A stretch of DNA of 52,487 nt from Cyanophora paradoxa (taxonomy: Eukaryota > Glaucocystophyceae > Cyanophorales > Cyanophoraceae): assembly GCA_004431415.1 (NCBI GenBank), contig QPMI01000276.1:1-52487 (forward strand). The letters are read 5' to 3'. The translations under genes were made by a program, and so were the position numbers. Shown here in pieces: positions 45,484 through 52,487 of the stretch. Positions within the stretch are counted from its first letter, which is position 1, and each line of letters opens with the position of its first letter. The notes beneath the pieces are model-generated. The model did no database searches and was not told where the DNA came from. It saw only the letters and a program-made list of their open reading frames with translations.

Positions 45484-47808
45484 ATGAACGCCAAACAGAC
45501 CAAGTTAATCAAATCGCTCGCTAACTGGCTTCGTTCTGATGAGGAACTCGCCAAAAACATGATTATCCCAGTGAAACCTGACAGCAAAGACCCAGTTTTC
45601 AAGCATAAGGGAGGTGCTTGGTCCTGGGAAAAGTATGAGGAAGCGCTGGCAACTAATCAGTATGTATCTTGGGGCATTCTGCTCTCAGACAACATGATGG
45701 TTATTGACTTTGATGATGAGGAGAACTTTGAGAAATTCCGGGATATGTTTCCTGATGACTTTGATGCCAATCAGCCCATGGCAAAAACTAAAAAAGGCTA
45801 TCATGTCTACTTTAAACGACCTGAGGAGTTCACTAAACTCAAAATCACCGATAAGGCTCCAGGCTTTAAAGGCTTTGAAAAGGTTGACCTGAAAACAATC
45901 ACTGGAACTGGAACTTCTGGATTAATTAATGTTTGTCCCAGTGTCAACAAGACCTGGGTAATTGCTCCATGGGATGATACCTGTGATTTCAATGAGCCTA
46001 CTGATGAGTTTAAAAAGTGGATTGCAGAGAACTATATCTATAAGAGTGAGTATACTGCTAATGCTACCTCACATGATGCATTGGAAAAGAGTATTCTTAA
46101 AGAGCTGGTGGATATGGGCTTTATGCATCCCAATATAATCTCTCAAACTGAACTGGGCTTTAACTTTGATGCTGCTAATAAGGGACTTAATTGCCCATGC
46201 TGCAATGGGTCCCATGAATCGAATAACTGGTATGTTATGACAGCCAAAGGAGAAGATAAAAAGTATATTGTGTCCAGCTACAGTGGCAATTGCAAAAAAC
46301 GATTTATCTTCATTGGAATGCAATCTGATATCTTCAATCTCATTGATAAGTCCGCTGGTTCTGGAGGCGCTCATTATGATGTCAGTCTTGTGTGCAAAGA
46401 GGTACTACAACATACTTGGAGATACTCCAAAAAGTCATGGTTCAAACTCAATACTGATACTGGGATTTGGGAGCATGATGACACAAACCAAAAGATTTAC
46501 CTAGACATAAGTTGCCTTGTTGTCCCTCAATACCTTGGCAGGGCTGTGCATTATAGCCAAAGAGCTTTGAAGGATGAAGAGAATAGAACAGCTTTCGAAG
46601 AGAAATCGAAAACATTAATTTCTATTGCCAAAAATCTTAAACAATCAGGATATCGCAAATCCCTTCTGACTGATCTGCTCCCTCTGCTGAATGATGATGA
46701 ATTCTATGAAAAGATTGATACAGTTCCATATGTAATTGGATTCGATAATGGTGTATTTGATCTGACAACTATGACTTTCAGAAAGGGGAAACTGGAAGAT
46801 ATGGTGAGCAAGAGTGTGGGTTATGATTATACTGAGAATGTAGACCCAAGAAAGTAGACCATCTCAATCAGATTTATAGAGAGATTGTAGATGATCCAGC
46901 AGAGCGAAACTACCTTCTGGCATCTATTGCAATTGCCCTCAGTGGATCAACAAAATCACAGAAGTTCTACATGTGGACTGGTGCTGGGGCAAATGGTAAA
47001 TCACTTGTTCAGGAATACTGCAAACAGATTTCAGGGCTTATTATAGCCCTCTCGAAATATCCTATTGGACCAAACCTAAAAGAACTCATCAGATGCTACT
47101 CCTGAACTTGCCAAACTCCTTGGAAAGCGACTTGTATTCAGTAATGAGGCTGAAGATGGTGATAAACTGCAGATCTCCAAAATTAAGGAGGTCACAGGTG
47201 GAAATGAAATGACTGTGAGAGCCTTGTTCAAAGACCCAGTAATCCTCACTCCAATGTTCCAGGTTTACATTACAACTAATGACAATTTGACTATAAATAA
47301 ACCAGACTTTGCAATTCAAAGAAGACTTTCATACCAGAGATTCAATAATATATTCAGAGAGAAGCCTGAAGCTGGTCAGAAGAAAGCTGACCCAACACTG
47401 TTCACACTTCTACACAATGATGATGAGTATAAGATGGCTCACATGAAGATATTACTGGATATGTGGAAGAACAAAGAGGTTGAAGAGATCTTAAGAAATC
47501 CCCCTCAATCGATTATTGAACAGGGAATAAACTTTATAGCTGAAAATGATAAGATTGGTGAATGGCTTAGGGATAATTTCGAAGTTACCCATAATGCAAA
47601 CGACTTTGTTTCGAGTGATATCATTTACAAATCATACAGAAGTGTCGATGATAAAGTTGAATGTGTTTCTGTGATGAAGAGAGTAAGGGAAATCTTCAAT
47701 GTGAAATCAGAGGTTAAACGAATTCAGGGAACCAGAGCAAGGGGCTACATTGGACTTCGAAAGATAACAAGGGTTCAAGAAGACAATGGAGAGGATGTTG
47801 AATATTAA
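45484..47808 (+). CDS. Primase fused to SF3 (D5-type) helicase, three frame breaks
   Basis: Primes and unwinds DNA at replication forks. The N-terminal part looks like an archaeo-eukaryotic primase: VSWGILLSDNMMVIDFDDEE holds the acidic pair and KTKKGYHVYFKRP the His strand. A Cys knuckle (NCPCCNGS) follows, then a D5_N-like region (AHYDVSLVCKEVL, VPYVIGFDNGVFDL). The helicase has Walker A GAGANGKS at about 46,978-47,001, then TPELAKLLGKRLVFSNEAE (Walker B region), KEVTGGNEMTVRALFKDP and the sensor-like VYITTNDN. About 775 codons. Frames break at CCC 46,845-46,847, GGG 47,034-47,036 and AAAA 47,078-47,081; one extra base in each run joins all motifs in family order. The product resembles helicases of mavirus-like and Polinton-like elements. 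Confidence 0.86.
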
Positions 47809-47869
47809 ACAAAACGATTTATGATTGAAATGTATATGTATTTTTTATAGCCTTACTGGAAATGGTGTT

Positions 47870-47962
47870 GTTCACAGGTGTCACAGGTCCATCCCATCTA
47901 GGGGGCTATAAAAAGAAAAATGACCAGGGGACGATAAAAACCTGTGAACACCTGTGACACCT
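47870..47962. repeat. GTGTCACAGG hairpin, copy C
   Basis: Left arm GTTCACAGGTGTCACAGGTC then CATCCC; right arm CCTGTGAACACCTGTGACAC. Same boxes as the two copies at the left end, but with a different loop that contains TATAAAAAG. It lies 61 bases after the helicase stop and before the next gene, so it could act as terminator, operator or origin. Confidence 0.85.
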
Positions 47963-48028
47963 ATCGGAAAAGACCAAAATTTGACAAGAATACTTAAGGC
48001 TTACTTGATTGTGTATAGTGAAGACAAA

Positions 48029-48250
48029 ATGGCAAAGACTCTTGATGAGATGACCATGACTGAGTTAGATAAATGCATTAAGCATGGAGATATTGGAGCA
48101 TATATCGAAATGTCACAGAGATTGATAGGTTACAATATGTATGCAGCTAAACCAAAGAGAAATAGATCAGTTAACATTCACATTACTGTTTCAGTGTCTG
48201 AGAATGCAAACAAAAAACAACAAAAGCATATTTACAAAAGTTATCTGTGA
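48029..48250 (+). CDS. Small protein of unknown function
   Basis: 73 residues from the ATG at 48,029 (MAKTLDEMTMTELDKCIKHG), ending in a basic stretch and KSYL. I chose this ATG because upstream the frame runs into hairpin C without another ATG. The N-terminal half is acidic and helical, the C-terminal half basic. No family is recognised. Last gene of the rightward block. Confidence 0.5.
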   Translation: MAKTLDEMTMTELDKCIKHGDIGAYIEMSQRLIGYNMYAAKPKRNRSVNIHITVSVSENANKKQQKHIYKSYL

Positions 48251-48337
48251 CTTGATTGCAAGTATAAAGCCAATTCCTTTGTATATATTTTTATAGCTGC
48301 CTCAGTAGCATACTGAGACCGCTTTTTCTCGATTATC

Positions 48338-48838
48338 TTATAGACCTGGGGGTCCATTGCTACTATCAGTAGGCAAATAATATTTAATCGGTCTCCCTCT
48401 GGGTCTCTGCTCCTCTTTTTGGGCTTTTCTGCGATAATAGGATGCCAGGGCTTGCTGCTTTTTATACTCTCTATATTCTGGGTCCTCTCTATATCGTTTC
48501 TGCTTTGCTAGAATGTGTCTAATAGCACCCTCAGTTAAAGGCTCATCACTGGTAAACTCGATCAAACTAATTGTATCCTCCATTAATATTTGCTGAGAAA
48601 ACGTTTTCGCCTGGCAAAGAACTTCTCCTTGGATACTCCTGTTGCTCATATGTATACTCTGTGGGTCTGCTGGCATTGACTCCACAGAAACTGTTGATCT
48701 CCTTCTCTCTCTTGCTTCTGAGGCATTATCCTCATTATCTGACATCTCAAACTCCACTGTTGTCTCACAACATCCACTGTGGCAATTGCTCACCACATGC
48801 AGACTGAACATCTCGAAGAACTTTCGTATTATGTCCAT
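48338..48838 (-). CDS. Unknown acidic-then-basic protein of the leftward block
   Basis: About 166 residues from the Met at 48,838 (MDIIRKFFEMFSLHVVSN). An earlier Met at 48,898 would overlap the preceding gene and the likely TATA box (AGTATATAAAAGACG at about 48,880), so I prefer the inner start. The protein has an acidic Ser-rich middle, a Cys pair (CHSGCC) near the N-terminus, and a basic Arg/Lys/Gln-rich region near the C-terminus (KRYREDPEYREYKKQQALA). It could be a small DNA-binding virion or regulatory protein. Not recognised. Confidence 0.5.
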   Translation of the reverse strand: MDIIRKFFEMFSLHVVSNCHSGCCETTVEFEMSDNEDNASEARERRRSTVSVESMPADPQSIHMSNRSIQGEVLCQAKTFSQQILMEDTISLIEFTSDEPLTEGAIRHILAKQKRYREDPEYREYKKQQALASYYRRKAQKEEQRPRGRPIKYYLPTDSSNGPPGL

Positions 48839-48860
48839 ATCTCTAATAAAACAGAGATAA

Positions 48861-49595
48861 TTAAAGCCAAACTCGTCTTTTATATACTGTTGGGGCAACT
48901 CCCTTTTCTACTTCAGCTTTGGTGGCACCAGGTTCAATGGTTCCCTTTTGGGTCTTTGTTTTCATTTCATCTACTGCCTGCTCATCGATTTGGTTCTCTT
49001 TCTTAGCAATAAACTGTTTATCCGGGACACCAGTGATTCCCATTTTATAAACTTCCTTTCGAAGCATCTCCTTTAGCTTGGCTCTCTCTTTCTTCTCAGT
49101 AACATACTGCTCCAAGGCACTTGATTTGGCTTCCAGGTCTTTGAGTTTAGCAGTCATCTCATCCCATTGAGCCTTGGGAATTCGATGAATATTTTGAGTG
49201 GGAGCAGTCTTGTATGTGACTTCACCAGCCATAGACTGAATAACCTTGTCTGATTCTTTACTTAGACCTTCACCTTTGCGAGCCAGTGATAGATCTTGCA
49301 AGCCTAAACCTTTATCATCAGCAGCACCAATAATTCGCCTGGCTCCCTCAGCAACAGCCTTCATCTTTGAGGCTTCAGGTGAAATGTTGAGTTGGTCACT
49401 GGTTGAAGCCTGTGGGGCTTTGTCATCAAATGATTCCTCATAGGCAGCATTGAGGGGGTCTTCTTGTTGTTGAGAGGGCTTCACTTCATTCATACCATTG
49501 AATTTCAGTGGGTCTGTGTTAATGGATCCATTGTTTCCACCACCTGAATAGCCAACAGCCCCAGCAGGGATCCCTATTTTTCGTTTGGGAGGCAT
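48861..49595 (-). CDS. Unknown protein, possible virion component
   Basis: 244 residues, intact, starting MPPKRKIGIPAGAVGYSGGG. It has a low-complexity Gly/Asn/Gln N-terminal third and a charged coiled-coil-like middle (MTAKLKDLEAKSSALEQYV). A TATA-like GTTTATAAAATTATC lies just upstream, overlapping the stop of the packaging ATPase gene. Position next to packaging and capsid genes suggests a structural or assembly role; no family is recognised. Confidence 0.55.
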   Translation of the reverse strand: MPPKRKIGIPAGAVGYSGGGNNGSINTDPLKFNGMNEVKPSQQQEDPLNAAYEESFDDKAPQASTSDQLNISPEASKMKAVAEGARRIIGAADDKGLGLQDLSLARKGEGLSKESDKVIQSMAGEVTYKTAPTQNIHRIPKAQWDEMTAKLKDLEAKSSALEQYVTEKKERAKLKEMLRKEVYKMGITGVPDKQFIAKKENQIDEQAVDEMKTKTQKGTIEPGATKAEVEKGVAPTVYKRRVWL

Positions 49596-49623
49596 TGTAT
49601 CTTTATTAGAATGAGAGATAATT

Positions 49624-50406
49624 TTATAAACCGCGTTTATATCGCATCAATTTATTGCTATGGACTTGGCTTTTCACTTCTTTGGGGGCTTCCTCTTTTT
49701 CTGGTGGTTTCAGTTCATCCTCTTTCTTTTTTGGCTTCCTGTGGAAGCGAGGAAATGGGAAATCTTTCACAAGCTCAGCTTTATCTACATAGTATTTAAC
49801 TGAGTAGTTTGCAGAGGACCAAATGATATATTGATAGGAGTGAACATACTCTTCAAACATCTTGTAGAAATCCTCTTTATTTCGCATTATATTGTATTCT
49901 TCCTCTATGGCTTCAAGTTCTTTGCGATTAGCAGCACTGAGAAACATAGCATAGTCAGAATTAACTCGAATAGTCGACGAGACTTTCCTTAGCTTTTGTG
50001 TGATGCAGATAATGGATATTTTCGAATGGCGACCTCTGGAATACAGAGATCCGATTATTTTATCCCTTGTGAGATCGACTATCTCATTATCGATTAAATC
50101 ATCTAAAACTACACATAACTGGTTAACAGGCTCACCCTTTTCTATTTTCTCTTGCCTCTCATCTAGCAATTTAGCAATGTAAGGGGCATCCCATTTTCCC
50201 AGTTGCAGTGTTGCCACTTTATCCCAGAAATGATTGAAGCTGGTTCCACTCACAACTAAAACAACATCAATCTTTTTGGCATCATGTAACTGCTTTAACC
50301 AATACTTTACAGCTTCTGATTTACCAGTGGCTGATTTCCCGATTGCCAATACACGAAATGGTGGTTCTATCATTTCACCAGCATTAAATTCTTCCAGATC
50401 ATTCAT
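49624..50406 (-). CDS. FtsK/HerA-type genome-packaging ATPase (A32-like)
   Basis: 260 residues, intact. Pumps DNA into the capsid using ATP. Walker A is FRVLAIGKSATGKSEAVKYW (residues about 17-36) and Walker B is QLCVVLDDLID (about 96-106). SIICITQKLRKVSSTIRVNS (about 131-150) is the usual sensor strand with its Gln and Arg. The C-terminal tail is Lys/Glu/Pro-rich. Length and motifs match the packaging ATPases of Polintons, virophages and other double-jelly-roll capsid viruses. It lies just downstream of the capsid gene on the same strand, as expected for a morphogenesis block. Confidence 0.85.
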   Translation of the reverse strand: MNDLEEFNAGEMIEPPFRVLAIGKSATGKSEAVKYWLKQLHDAKKIDVVLVVSGTSFNHFWDKVATLQLGKWDAPYIAKLLDERQEKIEKGEPVNQLCVVLDDLIDNEIVDLTRDKIIGSLYSRGRHSKISIICITQKLRKVSSTIRVNSDYAMFLSAANRKELEAIEEEYNIMRNKEDFYKMFEEYVHSYQYIIWSSANYSVKYYVDKAELVKDFPFPRFHRKPKKKEDELKPPEKEEAPKEVKSQVHSNKLMRYKRGL

Positions 50407-50471
50407 TGTTGTATATCTTTCTACATAAAGACAGATAAAAATAATGCAGGGAGACTGAAAATCGTAACAAT

Positions 50472-51831
50472 CTACAAATTTATACGACGTAATCCATCTT
50501 TGTCTACAATTATGAACGAATGCATGAGAGCGCGAACATTAACATCGATTACCTTATCTGAAGGCATGTAGAGGGTGAGGAAGGAAGAAGAGGAATTTGT
50601 TAAATCAACATAACCAGACTGGGCAATATTTCGAATTGCCTTTTCTCCATCAAGGCAGAATGGGAGTCCTGAAAGGACATAGCGATCAGCAACCTTGTCC
50701 ATGTTAGAGCATTTGAAGGCATCAGCAATTAGCTCAGCACCTTTGAGTAGGGAAATTGGCTCAGTGGCAAAAAGTCGCTGTCCATTTATTTCAGTTGTGA
50801 ATGTTATGTCTTTGGAGTTGGCATAGGTCTTAAGAACACTGTGGGAGCCATTGGATTTATCAACAGTTGCATTATCACGAACTGAAACAAGCAGAGCATA
50901 TACAAGACCTGAGATTTGAGAGAGGTTAATTCGATTGGGTTGGGCATTGCCCTTGGCAGGGAAAGCACTAGCATCTACAAATCCAATGTCTAGAGCAGGA
51001 ATAGCCATGCCAGTAGTCTTTACTTTTTCAATTACAGTAGCGAAAAGCTCATCAGAAACATTAATAGCATGCATGTAAAGGCGAGGAGAAGTAATAGAAA
51101 TGACAGGGTTGTTGCACCAAGACTGAAAGTTGTGATATTTTGACCAACATGGGCAAGGGTTCCATCTGTAAAGTTTCCAAGACCATCATCAGCAGTTGCA
51201 TCAACAGTTCCAACAGCAGTTGTGAGTTCACGACCACCATAGGAAGTTTCAACATAACCCTTATCAGCATCCTTAAACCAAACAGTAACAACCATTTCAC
51301 CAGATAAAGCACCAAGGGAAGATAGTGATTTAGCCAAGGCACAGGGATTTCAACGAAAAATGAGCCACCAAGTCGGTTGGTTCCATGAGCAGGATACCAT
51401 GAACCATGCCCATTGAGCGTTTCTTTTTAGCTAGTTGATCCTCCGAATAATAGACCAGGGGAAATGAGCAAGGAAATCAGAAGGAATGTGGTAGGTGTAA
51501 GATCCATAGTAATTTCAAGTCGCTGAACTAAAGCACCAACAGGGCGAGTGTATCCATTGCGAACAAGGTCCGTATCACCAGCAAAAGTGATGGCTGGAAG
51601 GTCGAAAGCAAGTTCGAGTTTTCCACAGAAATTGTAGCGAGGTAGCTTGAAGGAATGCGATTTCCTACATTATTCTCAAAAGTATTGCTGGGATTCACAA
51701 CAACTAGAACTGGCTTAGACTTGGATTCGAGACCAAGCATAAGGGAGTTATCCAAGAAAAAGGCTTTCGCCTCCTCTGGGGTTGTTAGGGCTTCTTTCAG
51801 CGAAAGTCTTGAGAGTGGAAGTGATATCCAT
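50472..51831 (-). CDS. Probable double-jelly-roll major capsid protein, several frame breaks
   Basis: From the Met at 51,831 (MDITSTLKTF) to the stop at 50,472 there are about 453 codons spread over at least five frame segments. Readable pieces include SLMLGLESKSKPVLVVVNPS, NGYTRPVGALVQRLEIT, RLGGSFFVEIPVPWL, GEMVVTVWFKDADKGYVETS, RLYMHAINVSDELFATVIEK, DITFTTEINGQRLFATEPIS and the end VRALMHSFIIVDKDGLRRIN. Beta-rich strands with a hydrophobic end followed by a DG turn fit the last strands of double-jelly-roll capsid proteins. The gene sits beside the packaging ATPase. A minor capsid (penton) protein is the alternative. A TATA-like GTATAATAAAAGAG lies close to the ATG. Confidence 0.58.
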
Positions 51832-51878
51832 TATATTCTCTTTTATTATACTGCAACATAAAAATCTACCAATGATCC

Positions 51879-52487
51879 TTAATTATGCGAAGCTTGTAAT
51901 AACTGGATAGAAGGGTGAAGCTGTGACATTCGCATCTTAAAGTATTCATAAACAGGGTCGCCTGCTGGCTCATCACCATAGCGAATTTCAAGGTCAGATG
52001 AACAGGTTGACCCTCAAATCAATTGGTTCATTAATAGCATTTACAATATCAACCGAGAAAGTGGATAATCCACCTTCTTATTATAGTATTTTAAAGTGGA
52101 TGAGCCTCTGTCGAATTGTAAACTACATGCTCACCATAATCTTTGTCAGGGACCACTATTTTATGGAAGTAACCAGTCAAAGACCATCCCACATTGCACC
52201 AGATCACCCAGCTCCTTTACTCTCACAAACAAAACACTATCTCTGGTCTTTCAGGCTCAAATGAAGATAGAATACCGTTCACTCGAGTCCAGTAAAATAC
52301 CATCAGTGAGAGCATCATAAACTTTGTGATTGGATTGAGGAATTGCCATATCTTCCAGGATCAAGACCAAGCAGTCTACCTGAACTCAATAGCTTTTGAA
52401 TTGTTTGCAGGTTGGATTTACAGCAAGTGAGAAGCCAGGTAAAACTTTTTTCGGAATGGAATACTATTCGTTTTCAGTGACTCATCC
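51879..52487 (-). CDS. Partial, frame-broken gene at window end, candidate second virion protein
   Basis: The leftward block continues beyond the capsid gene. Readable pieces, in three alternating frames, include LLSSGRLLGLDPGRYGNSS, VYDALTDGILLDSSERYS, VRVKELGDLVQCG, GYFHKIVVPDKDYGEHVVYN and the C-terminal SDLEIRYGDEPAGDPVYEYF followed by HPSIQLLQASHN and a stop at 51,879-51,881. The start is outside the window. By place it could be the minor or major capsid protein or another morphogenesis protein. No family is clear, and shifts are denser here than elsewhere. Confidence 0.45.

Larger units (their letters stand above)
37575..52487. mobile_element. Integrated Polinton/virophage-like dsDNA element (right end outside window)
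   Basis: GC content drops sharply at about 37,575 and stays low to the end. The gene set is rve-family integrase, family B DNA polymerase of the protein-primed Polinton type, primase-SF3 helicase, FtsK/HerA-type packaging ATPase and a probable double-jelly-roll capsid protein. Together these define Polintons, Polinton-like viruses and mavirus-type virophages. Genes lie head to tail in three blocks with short spacers and no introns, unlike the host part. I cannot decide between these groups by eye. No long terminal inverted repeat could be verified because the right end is outside the window. Confidence 0.88.

Noticed and set aside
47954-48028. Longer start (GTG) for the small protein at 48,029
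   Set aside because: It would begin inside the right arm of hairpin C and lacks an ATG; the ATG at 48,029 is preferred.
51061-51342. Leu/Met-rich minus-strand frame within the capsid gene
   Set aside because: It is the out-of-frame shadow of the capsid segment that encodes GEMVVTVWFKDADKGY; its hydrophobicity is a by-product.

Overview
The window joins two unlike kinds of DNA. Positions 1 to about 37,570 are very GC-rich, intron-dense nuclear DNA of a protist or microalga. Introns are short, often start GTACCCC or GTGCGC and end CGCAG, and some use GC donors. No species can be named from this sequence. A class III cyclase, a hybrid histidine kinase and a DASH-type cryptochrome remnant together fit a GC-rich alga or stramenopile-like protist better than an animal, plant or fungus. 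From about 37,575 to the window end the DNA is AT-rich, compact and carries virus-type genes.

Host part. A receptor-type adenylate/guanylate cyclase (+, about 2.3-6.7 kb) converges on a long GAF-containing hybrid histidine kinase (-, 8.8-17.4 kb). These are followed by a PLP-dependent class I aminotransferase (-, 17.8-19.7 kb), a small Cys-rich protein (+, 19.9-20.6 kb) and an SLC35F6-like transporter (-, 21.1-23.9 kb) that is divergent from an F-box/LRR protein (+, 24.1-26.6 kb). Next come a small gene with three copies of a Cys motif, two of them in identical 57-base exons (+, 27.5-28.3 kb), a low-complexity EGY-rich protein (+, 28.4-29.2 kb), and the C-terminal part of a DASH-type cryptochrome (-, 29.2-30.3 kb). 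A repeat-rich stretch (30.3-32.7 kb) separates these from a secreted fibronectin-III/kelch-like protein (+, 32.7-37.57 kb). Exon borders are read from splice motifs and family similarity, so most are approximate.

Element part. An integrated double-stranded DNA virus-like element of the Polinton / Polinton-like virus / mavirus-type virophage class begins at or inside the end of the fibronectin-III gene and runs off the window. It has three blocks. The integrase and protein-primed-type family B DNA polymerase point left. A zinc-binding coiled-coil protein, a small basic protein, a primase-SF3 helicase and a small protein point right. Two unknowns, an FtsK/HerA-type packaging ATPase, a probable double-jelly-roll capsid protein and a second, partial, virion-gene candidate point left. 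A repeated TCTA/TATA-like promoter precedes the rightward genes. A hairpin built from GTGTCACAGG repeats occurs three times. No protease gene is seen, but it may lie beyond the end.

The polymerase, integrase, helicase and capsid genes are each broken by one-base shifts. Where I could place them they lie in short homopolymers and would be cured by one more base. Either the assembly has homopolymer errors here or the copy is a recent, lightly decayed one. All functions are inferred by reading motifs; no search was run.
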